From positions 10,633-20,578 of the forward strand of contig PMJN01000229.1 of the NCBI GenBank assembly GCA_003157445.1: 9,946 bases of DNA. Direction: 5' to 3'. A program made the translations under genes and the position numbers. The notes under the pieces are model-generated. The model saw nothing but the letters and a program-made list of their open reading frames with translations, was not told the origin of the DNA and ran no database searches. The DNA is from Micrococcales bacterium. GTDB lineage: Bacteria; Actinomycetota; Actinomycetes; Actinomycetales; Dermatophilaceae. Below are positions 1 to 5,953 of this stretch, piece after piece (the first letter of the stretch is position 1; every line of letters begins with the position of its first letter).

Positions 1-1
1 C

Positions 2-439
2 GAGCTCGAGTACACCGCCAGCGACGGGTCGCGCCAGCGTCCCGTGATGATCCACCGTGCGTTGTTCGGCTCGGTCGAGCGGTTCTTCGCCGTCCTGACC
101 GAGCACTACGCGGGAGCCTTCCCGCCGTGGCTGGCCCCGGTCCAGGTGATCGGGATCCCGGTGGCGCAGGAATACCACGACTACCTCTTCGAGGTCGCGG
201 ATCGGTTGAAGGCCACCGGGATTCGCGTCGAGGTTGACACCTCCGATGACCGGTTCCCCAAGAAGATCCGGACCGCCCAGAAGTCCAAGGTGCCGTTCAT
301 GCTCATCGCCGGTGAGGACGACAGGTCCGCCGGAGCGGTCTCGTTCCGTTACCGCGACGGGTCGCAGAACAATGGTGTCCTGATCGCTGAGGCGATCAGG
401 GAGATCACGGAGGCCGTCGAAAGCCGCCGACAGGTTTGA
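2..439 (+). CDS. thrS: Threonyl-tRNA synthetase, C-terminal part (5' end outside window)
   Basis: This is the last 145 residues of a class II aminoacyl-tRNA synthetase that charges tRNA-Thr in the cytoplasm. The reading frame is open from base 2, so the gene starts upstream of the window. The opening residues, [16 protein letters not shown], are class II motif 3 (ATP-binding Arg in a GSVER context), nearly identical in spacing to E. coli ThrRS. After this come WLAPVQV and an alpha/beta HGTP-type anticodon-binding domain ([18 protein letters not shown], then [12 protein letters not shown]) that runs to the stop. The C-terminus has normal length for the family, with no sign of truncation. The stop codon overlaps the TTG start of the next gene (TTGA), so the two are probably co-translated. 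Family assignment is very secure; only the upstream part is unseen. Confidence 0.96.
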   Translation, partial: ELEYTASDGSRQRPVMIHRALFGSVERFFAVLTEHYAGAFPPWLAPVQVIGIPVAQEYHDYLFEVADRLKATGIRVEVDTSDDRFPKKIRTAQKSKVPFMLIAGEDDRSAGAVSFRYRDGSQNNGVLIAEAIREITEAVESRRQV

Positions 440-1158
440 GTCCCGTGGACGTGGTTGGGCAGGTGTGGCATCGCGCCCTGAGCACTCAGTCGGCGCCAAC
501 GAGTGGGTTCGTGGCGCTGACCGCGGTCCTTGGGTTGTTGCTGGTCTGGGCTCCTGGTACCTGGCCGATCACCCGTAACGTCGTGACCATCGCCCACGAG
601 GCGGCTCACGGCTTGGTTGCCCTGCTGTCAGGGCGCAAGCTGCACGGCATCCAGCTTCACTCTGACACCTCGGGTCTGACTGTCTCAGCTGGACGGCCCA
701 CCGGGCCGGGAATGATCATGACGACCGCGGCCGGCTATGTCGGCCCTGCCGTGCTTGGTCTGGCGGCTGCCGCGTTGCTGGCCGATCACCGGGCTGTGGG
801 ACTGCTGTGGGTGTTGCTGATCCTGTTGGCGCTGCTGCTGGTCCAGGTGCGCAACTGGTTCGGGCTCTGGTCGATCCTGGTCAGTGCCGCTGTGGTGTTC
901 GCGGTGTCGTGGTGGCTTCAACCACAAGCACAGTCCGCCTTTGCCTACAGCCTGACCTGGTTCCTGCTCCTGGCCGCGCCACGGCCCGTTCTGGAGCTTC
1001 AGACACAACGACGCCGCGCCGGGGCTACGAGCTCGGACGCCGACCAGCTCGCCCGCCTGACGAAAGTGCCGGCAATTGTGTGGATCGGGTTCTTCCTGGC
1101 TGTAACGGTAGGGGCACTGGCCCTTGGCGCCCGCTGGATGGTCACCGCTGCGACCTAA
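436..1158 (+). CDS. M50-family-like integral membrane zinc metalloprotease
   Basis: This is a 240-aa multi-pass membrane protein with a zinc-protease motif, HEAAH, at residues 54-58, just after the first hydrophobic segment (about 25-40). Motif, size and helix pattern fit the M50B-like peptidase group (site-2-protease relatives). About five further hydrophobic segments follow (roughly 92-116, 122-136, 142-160, 168-182 and 213-235). The RNWFG stretch at about 138-142 lies where such proteins carry a third metal-ligand region, but I cannot assign the ligand. There is no PDZ domain, so it is not a classical RseP/Rip1-type protease. Its substrate is unknown. The TTG at 436 overlaps the thrS stop by four bases; the GTG at 445 is an alternative start, with only a weak AGG upstream of it. 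It lies six bases before the HIT gene. Confidence is high for the fold, moderate for activity. Confidence 0.8.
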   Translation: MSPVDVVGQVWHRALSTQSAPTSGFVALTAVLGLLLVWAPGTWPITRNVVTIAHEAAHGLVALLSGRKLHGIQLHSDTSGLTVSAGRPTGPGMIMTTAAGYVGPAVLGLAAAALLADHRAVGLLWVLLILLALLLVQVRNWFGLWSILVSAAVVFAVSWWLQPQAQSAFAYSLTWFLLLAAPRPVLELQTQRRRAGATSSDADQLARLTKVPAIVWIGFFLAVTVGALALGARWMVTAAT

Positions 1159-1182
1159 GGCTAAATGCGTAGGATCGGCACC

Positions 1183-1749
1183 ATGACGCAGGAGAAGAAC
1201 GGCGAGGGGCCGGCGCTCGAGTCGCCACAGGACTTCACATATGTCGACGATGGTTTTGAGCGTCTGTGGACGCCGCACCGGATGGTCTACATCAACGGTG
1301 AACGCCCGACCGATCATGCCGGTGACGGCTGCCCGTTCTGTGCGGTCATCGGTAAAGCTGATGGCGAAGGCCTGATCGTCCATCGTGGCCAGAGTTGCTA
1401 CGTCGTGATGAATCTGTTCCCGTACAACCCCGGTCACGTGCTGATCTGCCCTTACCGTCACGTGTCGCTTTACGTCGACCTGACCGATGAGGAGACCCTT
1501 GAGTTCGGGATTCTGACCAAGGCCAGCATCGCGGCCCTGGAAGTTTCGTCCTCGCCCATGGGCTACAACATTGGCATCAACCAAGGTGCTGTCGCCGGAG
1601 CCGGCGTGCGTGCCCATCTGCACCAACATGTTGTCCCGCGCTGGAGCGGCGACTCGAACTTCCTGCCCATCATTGCCCAGACCAAGGCTCTGCCCATGTT
1701 GCTCGAGGACGTTCGCAGCCGCCTCGTGCAAGCCTGGCCGCCGCAGTGA
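1183..1749 (+). CDS. HIT-family nucleotide phosphorylase/hydrolase (Ap4A-phosphorylase-like)
   Basis: This histidine-triad protein carries the catalytic signature HLHQHVV (residues 151-155 for the triad, counted from the upstream ATG at 1165), in which the middle His forms the nucleotidyl intermediate. The block NLFPYNPGH (83-91) and the ending HVVPRWSGDSNF match the actinobacterial proteins placed after thrS, whose M. tuberculosis relative Rv2613c is, as I recall, an Ap4A phosphorylase. A CPFC pair (56-59) is the usual HIT zinc half-site. The likely role is breaking down diadenosine polyphosphates, which are side products of aminoacyl-tRNA synthetases, so its place behind thrS makes sense. 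Substrate is inferred. Two starts are possible: ATG 1165, seven bases after the previous stop, and ATG 1183, preceded by AGGA with eight bases of spacing. I prefer 1183 because of that ribosome site. Confidence 0.92.
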   Translation: MTQEKNGEGPALESPQDFTYVDDGFERLWTPHRMVYINGERPTDHAGDGCPFCAVIGKADGEGLIVHRGQSCYVVMNLFPYNPGHVLICPYRHVSLYVDLTDEETLEFGILTKASIAALEVSSSPMGYNIGINQGAVAGAGVRAHLHQHVVPRWSGDSNFLPIIAQTKALPMLLEDVRSRLVQAWPPQ

Positions 1750-1765
1750 GGCAGGCAGCTTTCGC

Positions 1766-2158
1766 ATGAGCGCGCGAGTCCTGCAACCGGTTCTGGTCTT
1801 CGACGGAGACTGCGGATTCTGCACGAGCTGCGCCCATTTCCTGGCACATTGGGTGCTCAAAGGCCGGGCAACCTCGGTTGCACCATGGCAGCGGCTGAAC
1901 CTGGCTGAGCTGGGACTCACTGCAGACCAGTGCAGAGCGGCTGCCCAGTGGGTTGGCCAGGATGCTCAGGTGGCCAGCGGACACGCCGCCATCGCGTCGG
2001 CCCTGCGCACAGGGCGACCTGTCTGGCGCCTCATGGGCGCGCTGCTGGTGGCTCCGGGAGTCTCCTGGCTGGCCGAGCGCATCTACTCCTGGACAGCCGG
2101 CCACCGGTATGGCCTGCCTGGCGGGACACCGACCTGCGGCACCGGCCCTTCTTCCTAG
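1766..2158 (+). CDS. DCC-family (DUF393) thiol-disulfide oxidoreductase-like protein
   Basis: This 130-aa protein has the family signature at its N-terminus: VFDGDCGFC (residues 11-19), i.e. D-x2-C-x2-C with C16 and C19, followed by a further C22. The middle PWQRLNLAELGL (40-51) and the end HRYGLPGGTPTC (113-124) are also typical of the DUF393/DCC family, and the length is normal. The thioredoxin-like fold and paired cysteines suggest redox chemistry, but the substrate of this family is not established as far as I know. The open frame extends upstream into the HIT gene; ATG 1766 is chosen because the family signature begins at once after it and a purine-rich GAGGCAGG lies upstream. It starts 16 bases after the HIT stop, so it is probably the last gene of the thrS operon. 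The next gene is convergent. Confidence 0.88.
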   Translation: MSARVLQPVLVFDGDCGFCTSCAHFLAHWVLKGRATSVAPWQRLNLAELGLTADQCRAAAQWVGQDAQVASGHAAIASALRTGRPVWRLMGALLVAPGVSWLAERIYSWTAGHRYGLPGGTPTCGTGPSS

Positions 2159-2186
2159 CAGGCCTGCAGAAGGTGGACCGGCCTCT
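2158..2186. terminator. Possible weak hairpin between convergent genes
   Basis: The 28-base gap between two converging genes holds AGGCC (2160-2164) paired with GGCCT (2180-2184) across a 15-base loop, and the perfect palindrome GCAGGCCTGC (2158-2167). There is no T-run on either strand, so this is not a standard intrinsic terminator. It is listed only because a transcription end is expected here. Confidence 0.2.
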
Positions 2187-2660
2187 TCATGGGCTGGACT
2201 CCTCAAGGCGCATACGCACCTGGGAGCCATCGACGCCCAGAGCCGCCAGCAACTCGGCGCCTGGGTCGGGGGCCTGACGATCCAGTAGTGCCAGCAGAAG
2301 ATGGCGGGTCCGGATCTGGGCGGTCTTGTCAGCCTTCGTCTGGTCGACCGCGGACGTCAAGACTGCCCGGGCGCCGGAGGTGAACGTCGGGAGGCGGCGC
2401 GCAGGAGCCGCTGGCAGCTGCTGGCCGAGGTGAGCAACGTTGACGCCTACCGCGGCCAGTGCGGCCCTGTCGAGGCCGTCAGCGGCGCTGCGGGCAGCCT
2501 CCAGGTCGATCTGGAGGGCCTGGGCCACACCGGAATCAGCGTCGTGCAGAAGCCCGAGCAGGAGGTGATCGGTACCTAGCCGCCGGTCGCCCCGTCGCCG
2601 GGCCTCCTGCGCGGAGGTCAAGAGCACTTTCTTAGCGTCGGCACTGAGTCGTGTGATCAT
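2187..2660 (-). CDS. Stand-alone Clp N-domain protein (ClpC2-like, no ATPase)
   Basis: This 157-aa protein consists of two tandem Clp repeats and nothing else. Repeat 1 covers about residues 5-65 (LGTDHLLLGLLHD at 28-40) and repeat 2 about 91-152 (IRTRHLLLALLDR at 116-128). This is the adaptor- and substrate-binding N-domain of ClpA/ClpC/ClpB unfoldases. There is no Walker A motif, so it cannot be an unfoldase itself. Free N-domains can act as decoys or sensors: mycobacterial ClpC2 is, as I recall, such a protein and binds cyclomarin-type ClpC1 poisons. ATG 2660 is chosen over an upstream in-frame start near 2735 because AAGGAGAGG lies just before it and homology begins there. It starts two bases after the stop of the HTH gene, whose last codons contain this ribosome site, so translation is probably coupled. 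Function as a decoy or co-regulator is inference. Confidence 0.88.
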   Translation of the reverse strand: MITRLSADAKKVLLTSAQEARRRGDRRLGTDHLLLGLLHDADSGVAQALQIDLEAARSAADGLDRAALAAVGVNVAHLGQQLPAAPARRLPTFTSGARAVLTSAVDQTKADKTAQIRTRHLLLALLDRQAPDPGAELLAALGVDGSQVRMRLEESSP

Positions 2661-2662
2661 CC

Positions 2663-2872
2663 TCAGCCTCTCCTTCCATATTTTGCGTGTACCGACTGGC
2701 GGGAAACTCCGAGGGCGTCCCCGATCTGCTCCCATGACCAGCCGCGATCCCGGGCGAGCTGCACGCTGGCCGCCTCAACGTTCTCGGCGAGCCGGTGCAA
2801 GGCACCCACTGCGCGCAGGCCAACAGCAGGGTCATCCGACTCCAGCATTCCCGTCTTGTCACCGGCTTCCAT
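2663..2872 (-). CDS. Small helix-turn-helix protein paired with the Clp N-domain gene
   Basis: This 69-aa protein is helical throughout, with a helix-turn-helix at residues 43-66: RGWSWEQIGDALGVSRQSVH, then AKYG. The SWEQIG-DALGVSRQSVHAKY pattern is that of actinobacterial HTH segments found with Clp N-domains. From memory, the N-terminal part of M. tuberculosis ClpC2 has a similar stretch (SWSDIGKSMGVTKQAAQKRF). It probably binds DNA as a dimer, with helix 1 (about 17-42) for dimerisation. ATG 2872 is chosen because a strong promoter places the transcript start at or next to this A; ATG 2848 is an in-frame alternative without a ribosome site. The Clp N-domain gene follows after two bases. 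The upstream operator suggests that it represses its own operon, alone or together with the Clp N-domain partner. That regulatory role is inferred. Confidence 0.82.
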   Translation of the reverse strand: MEAGDKTGMLESDDPAVGLRAVGALHRLAENVEAASVQLARDRGWSWEQIGDALGVSRQSVHAKYGRRG

Positions 2873-2873
2873 A

Positions 2874-2923
2874 ACTGTCAATCTAGGCTGACACATTGCG
2901 ATATGTCAACTCAAACTGACAGT
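2874..2923. promoter_or_regulatory. Nested palindromic operator, two TGTCAA-N6-CTGACA copies
   Basis: Two 18-bp sites of the form TGTCAA-N6-CTGACA lie at 2876-2893 and 2904-2921, 28 bp apart, which is close to but not exactly three helical turns. Each is itself an interrupted inverted repeat (TGTCA-N8-TGACA). Together they form a 50-bp figure symmetric about 2898.5: the outer arms ACTGTCA and TGACAGT and the inner arms TGACA and TGTCA share that centre, and 18 of 25 base pairs are complementary. One site contains the -35 box, and the other overlaps the -10 box. A dimeric repressor bound at both would block RNA polymerase. The obvious candidate is the adjacent HTH protein; this is inference. 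Confidence 0.65.
2880..2909 (-). promoter_or_regulatory. Promoter of the HTH/Clp N-domain operon, leaderless
   Basis: On the minus strand a perfect -35 box TTGACA (2909-2904) is followed after 18 bases by the -10 box TAGATT (2885-2880). Seven bases later comes the ATG at 2872, so the transcript should start on or one base before the A of the start codon. There is no Shine-Dalgarno sequence upstream, as expected of a leaderless mRNA, which is common in actinobacteria. Both boxes lie inside the operator repeats described separately. Confidence 0.7.
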
Positions 2924-2994
2924 GGATCGACCGAAGTCTGTCGTCCCAGACCTTCACCTTCGAGAGCGCACATGACGACAGCGGCCAGGAGAAC

Positions 2995-3147
2995 ATGACC
3001 CTCCAGGAGCTTGGCGGCGGTCGCACCGGGCGGGCCTGGAGCTCACTGGTCGTCTCCTTGCAGACTCGTGAGGCCTTCATCGCCGGCAGCACGGCGCAGG
3101 ACCTCCGACAAGGCTGCGGCCTGCTTGACGAACGACTGGCCCACTGA
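2995..3147 (+). CDS. Possible small hypothetical protein; 5' end unresolved or frameshifted
   Basis: From ATG 2995 a frame of 50 codons (starts MTLQELGGGRTGRAW, ends LLDERLAH) has about 80% G or C in third positions, as the real genes around it do, and a protein-like composition. AGGAG (2987-2991) lies only three bases before the ATG, which is too close to be ideal. The coding-like signal continues upstream in the same frame to about 2935 (about 85% GC3, including TFTFESAHDDSGQEN) but meets no ATG, GTG or TTG before a stop at 2917. An ATG at 2903 in a neighbouring frame opens with MSTQTDSGSTEV, a plausible N-terminus, so one -1 shift near 2930-2940 would give a product of about 80 residues. 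I do not recognise the family. It may be a frameshifted gene, a pseudogene, or a sequencing slip. It is divergent from the HTH gene and ends 20 bases before the converging EF-G-like gene. Confidence 0.4.
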   Translation: MTLQELGGGRTGRAWSSLVVSLQTREAFIAGSTAQDLRQGCGLLDERLAH

Positions 3148-3176
3148 CCCCGGTGTGGCACCTCTGGTCAGCCGGG
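3146..3176. terminator. Possible hairpin between convergent genes
   Basis: Between the small plus-strand frame and the EF-G-like stop there are two competing hairpins: GACC/GGTC (3146-3149 with 3166-3169) enclosing GGTG/CACC (3152-3155 with 3159-3162), and CCCGG/CCGGG (3149-3153 with 3172-3176). Neither is followed by a T-run. Position favours a bidirectional transcription end, but the structure is weak. Confidence 0.25.
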
Positions 3177-5273
3177 CAGGTGGTCCTTGACCAGGTTGGC
3201 CGGCATGGGCTCGTAGTCGAGCGGGGTCCTGGTGAATGTGCCGGTTCCATGAGAGACCGAACGCAGGTCGATGGCATATCGGGTGACCTCGGCCGCAGGC
3301 ACCTCGGCTGTGACGGCAGTTCGTCCGGAGGTGTCGGGCTCGGTCCCCATGACCCGGCCGCGCCGCATCTGCAGGTCTGTCATCACGGCCCCGACGTACT
3401 CGTCAGCGACTACCAGGGACACCGCGTCGACCGGTTCCAGCAGCGTCACGCTCTGCGGTGAGGTTGCGTCCTTCAGCGCCAGAGCTCCGGCGGCCTGGAA
3501 GGCCATATCGCTGGAGTCCACCGAATGCGACTTCCCGTCGGTCAGGGTGACCCTAAGGTCGACCATCGGGTAGCCGGCAAGGCAGCCCTTGGCGATCTGG
3601 GCCCGAATGCCCTTCTCAACGCTGGGAATGAACTGACGGGGAACGGCCCCGCCGACCACCTTGTCGACGAACTCGAAGCCAGCCCCACGTTCGAGAGGTT
3701 CGACGGTGATGTCACAGATGGCGTACTGACCGTGCCCACCACTTTGTTTGACGTGGCGTCCGTGACCATTGGCGGGACTGACGAAGGTCTCCCGCAGCGC
3801 CATTCGCAGGGGCTCGGACTCGACCTGGACTCCATAGCGATCCCGCAGCCGAGACATCAGGACGTCCACGTGGGCCTGACCCATCGTCCACAGGATTACC
3901 TGATGGGTTTCGCTGTTGTGCTCGAGCCGCATGGTGGGGTCTTCGGCGACCAAGCGAGCCAGGGCACCGGCCAGCTTGTCCTCATCGGACTTGCTGGCCG
4001 CGGTGATGGCAACCGGCAGTAGCGGGTCAGGGAACATCCACGGCTCGACCAGCACTGGCGCGTTCGGGCTGCTCAACGTGTCAGTCGTCTCTGCCTTAGT
4101 CAGTTTGGCCACCACGGCAAGATCCCCGGCAATAGCCATCGCCTTGGGCCTTAACAAGTCTGCCAGGGGCGAGGAAAGCAGCCCAACCCTCTCGTCGGCA
4201 TCGTGGCCGAGGTGTCCTTCGAGACGCTCATCCCCGGCGAAGCGGGCCAGGTGGCCCGAGACGTGCACCACCGAGTCTGGTCGAAGCGTGCCGCTGAACA
4301 TGCGTACGATACTGACCCGGCCGACGTACGGATCACTGGTCGTACGAATGACTTCGGCCACCAGCGGTCCGCTCGGATCGCACACCAGAGGTTGCAGCGG
4401 GTCGCCGTCAGGGGTGGTGGCCGCCGGTAGTGGGTGCAGCGTCGGGGCAGGAAAAGCAGTGGTCAGCAGCTGGAGCAGCTCGTAGGTTCCAACCCCGGTC
4501 TCGGTGGAAATCGGGATGACCGGGTACAGGCGGCCTCGCGAGACGGCTGTGAGCAGGTCGCCTGTGACGACCTCGATGTCGATCTCCTCCCCACCGAGGT
4601 AGCGATCAAGCAGCGTGTCGTCCTCGGACTCCTGAATGATGGCCTCGAGCAGTTCGGATCTGTTCGCCTCGATCAGCTCGCGGTGTTCGGCCTCAGCGCC
4701 ATGTTCGACTCGCGTGCCCGAGCTGTAGTCATGAATCTGCTGGGACAGCAGCCCGAGGTTGCCGATGAGCGCCTCGTCGTCCCCGTGCAGCGGTAGATAG
4801 ATCGCCATGACGCCGTCGCCGAAGACCCGTTGGCAGACCGCCACGGTCTCTTCGAAGTCGGCGCGTTCCTTGTCCAGCTTGGTCACGGCCACAGCGCGCG
4901 GCATGCCGATGGCGGCGCACTCCTGCCACAGCAACATGGTGGTGGCGTCCACACCGTCAGAAGCCGAGACCACGAACAGTGCTGCATCCGCGGCCCGCAG
5001 ACCCGCCCGCAACTCACCAACAAAGTCCGGGTATCCGGGGGTGTCGATGAGGTTGAGCGCCACGCCGTCGTAGGACACGGAGGCGACAGCAAGCTGCACG
5101 GAGCGTTCTTCAAGAACCGGCTTAGGCCGGTAGTCGGGCGTAGTGGCGGCAATGAGGTGCTCGAACAGGGTGGTCTTACCTGCTCCGCTGTGCCCGACGA
5201 GCACCACGTTGCGGATCTGGGTGGGGACGTTGGCCTGTGGACCAGGTGTACTCACAATGGCTTTGACGGTCAT
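3168..5273 (-). CDS. fusA2: Elongation factor G-like protein (EF-G2 class)
   Basis: This 701-aa protein has the full EF-G layout: G domain (about 20-280), domain II (about 300-400), domain III (about 415-485), domain IV (about 490-605) and domain V (about 610-690). The P-loop is GHSGAGKT (27-34). Key GTPase motifs differ from true EF-G: the switch I RGITI is replaced by ERSVQLAVA (57-65), DTPGH is DTPGY (77-81, losing the catalytic His), and NKxD is TKLD (131-134). Domain IV keeps GGHGQY (512-517) and KSHSVDSS (581-588), so ribosome binding is plausible. M. smegmatis EFG2 is reported, as I recall, to bind guanine nucleotides without ribosome-dependent GTPase activity, and the same is expected here. 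ATG 5273 is preferred; GTG 5306 and GTG 5255 are in-frame alternatives, none with a well-placed ribosome site. It is divergent from pgsA, with a 68-base gap. Confidence 0.9.
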   Translation of the reverse strand: MTVKAIVSTPGPQANVPTQIRNVVLVGHSGAGKTTLFEHLIAATTPDYRPKPVLEERSVQLAVASVSYDGVALNLIDTPGYPDFVGELRAGLRAADAALFVVSASDGVDATTMLLWQECAAIGMPRAVAVTKLDKERADFEETVAVCQRVFGDGVMAIYLPLHGDDEALIGNLGLLSQQIHDYSSGTRVEHGAEAEHRELIEANRSELLEAIIQESEDDTLLDRYLGGEEIDIEVVTGDLLTAVSRGRLYPVIPISTETGVGTYELLQLLTTAFPAPTLHPLPAATTPDGDPLQPLVCDPSGPLVAEVIRTTSDPYVGRVSIVRMFSGTLRPDSVVHVSGHLARFAGDERLEGHLGHDADERVGLLSSPLADLLRPKAMAIAGDLAVVAKLTKAETTDTLSSPNAPVLVEPWMFPDPLLPVAITAASKSDEDKLAGALARLVAEDPTMRLEHNSETHQVILWTMGQAHVDVLMSRLRDRYGVQVESEPLRMALRETFVSPANGHGRHVKQSGGHGQYAICDITVEPLERGAGFEFVDKVVGGAVPRQFIPSVEKGIRAQIAKGCLAGYPMVDLRVTLTDGKSHSVDSSDMAFQAAGALALKDATSPQSVTLLEPVDAVSLVVADEYVGAVMTDLQMRRGRVMGTEPDTSGRTAVTAEVPAAEVTRYAIDLRSVSHGTGTFTRTPLDYEPMPANLVKDHLPG

Positions 5274-5326
5274 GGCGCCACGATTGCGCCTCCCGAGCGT
5301 CCGCACAACCCCGTCAGGCGCATCGG

Positions 5327-5341
5327 TACGCTGTGGTCATC
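5327..5341 (+). promoter_or_regulatory. Candidate -10 box for the pgsA operon
   Basis: TACGCT (5327-5332) fits the TANNNT pattern of actinobacterial -10 boxes and ends nine bases before ATG 5342. That would give a leaderless or nearly leaderless transcript. No Shine-Dalgarno sequence is seen, which agrees. No convincing -35 box is found at the right distance, so this is tentative. Confidence 0.35.
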
Positions 5342-5953
5342 ATGCTGAACCGATTCGCACGCGCCTTCGCCACCAGGCTCCTGACACCATTGGGCAGGTT
5401 GTTCCTCAAACTTGGCATCAGCCCCGACGTGGTGACCATCGTTGGCACCTTCGGCGTCTGCTTCGGCGCGCTGGTGTTCTACCCTCGCCACGAGTTCTTC
5501 TGGGGCTCACTGATCTGTGCGGTGTTTGCCCTCTCCGACAGTCTGGACGGCGTGATGGCCCGGCTGTCGGGGCGCTCGACCAAGTGGGGCGCCTACCTGG
5601 ACTCGACCCTTGACCGGGTGGCCGACAGCGCCATCTTCGGCGGACTCGTGCTCTGGTACTCCGGCGGCGGCCGCACTCCATACCTGGCAGCTCTGGCGCT
5701 CGCGTGTCTAATCCTGGGCAGCGTGGTGAGCTACGCCAAGGCCAGGGCCGAAGGCCTCGGAATGACCGCCAACGTCGGCATCGCTGAGCGAGCCGAGCGC
5801 GTGGTGGTCGTGCTGGCCGCCACCGGTCTGGTCGGTCTGGGTGTGCCCGAGGTGCTGTTGACCGTGGTGCTGGCGTTGTTGGCGCTGGCTAGCCTGATCA
5901 CCGTGATCCAGCGGATGCTCGAGGTGCGCCGTCAGGCGTTCTCCCCAGCGTGA
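5342..5953 (+). CDS. pgsA: Phosphatidylinositol phosphate synthase (CDP-alcohol phosphatidyltransferase)
   Basis: This 203-aa integral membrane enzyme joins CDP-diacylglycerol and, in actinobacteria, inositol-1-phosphate to make phosphatidylinositol phosphate, the precursor of PI and the PIMs. The family motif D-x2-D-G-x2-A-R-x8-G-x3-D-x3-D is complete at residues 66-91: D66, D69, G70, A73, R74, G83, D87, D91. The N-terminal stretch RLFLKLGISPDVVTIVGT and the later YAKARAEGLG (131-140) match mycobacterial PgsA1 closely. About six hydrophobic helices are present. ATG 5342 is chosen over GTG 5333 because it fits the likely -10 box and the usual N-terminus. The stop overlaps the next start (GTGA). 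The following PIM genes argue for the inositol-phosphate substrate rather than glycerol phosphate. Confidence 0.93.
   Translation: MLNRFARAFATRLLTPLGRLFLKLGISPDVVTIVGTFGVCFGALVFYPRHEFFWGSLICAVFALSDSLDGVMARLSGRSTKWGAYLDSTLDRVADSAIFGGLVLWYSGGGRTPYLAALALACLILGSVVSYAKARAEGLGMTANVGIAERAERVVVVLAATGLVGLGVPEVLLTVVLALLALASLITVIQRMLEVRRQAFSPA

Noticed and set aside
685..1920. Long minus-strand open frame of 411 codons opposite the M50, HIT and DCC genes
   Set aside because: It lies antisense to three genes with clear family motifs; its translation is rich in Arg, Gln, His and Pro with no recognisable domain. It is open only because of the GC-rich codon pattern on the other strand.
2661..2735. Programmed frameshift joining the HTH and Clp N-domain frames into one ClpC2-like protein
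   Set aside because: The frames do overlap, but there is no slippery heptamer, while the Clp N-domain gene has its own AAGGAGAGG and ATG. Separate coupled translation is simpler.
2909..2914. TTGAGT on the minus strand, resembling half of an HspR (HAIR) operator CTTGAGT-N7-ACTCAAG
   Set aside because: The second half-site ACTCAAG is absent at the required distance, so the match is a chance hexamer. The TGTCA repeats explain the region better.
2883..3161. Minus-strand open frame of 92 codons over the region upstream of the HTH gene
   Set aside because: It shares its wobble positions with the plus-strand small frame, so its GC3 signal is not independent. Its Ser/Arg/Cys/Pro-rich product looks like a shadow, and it would run through the promoter and operator.
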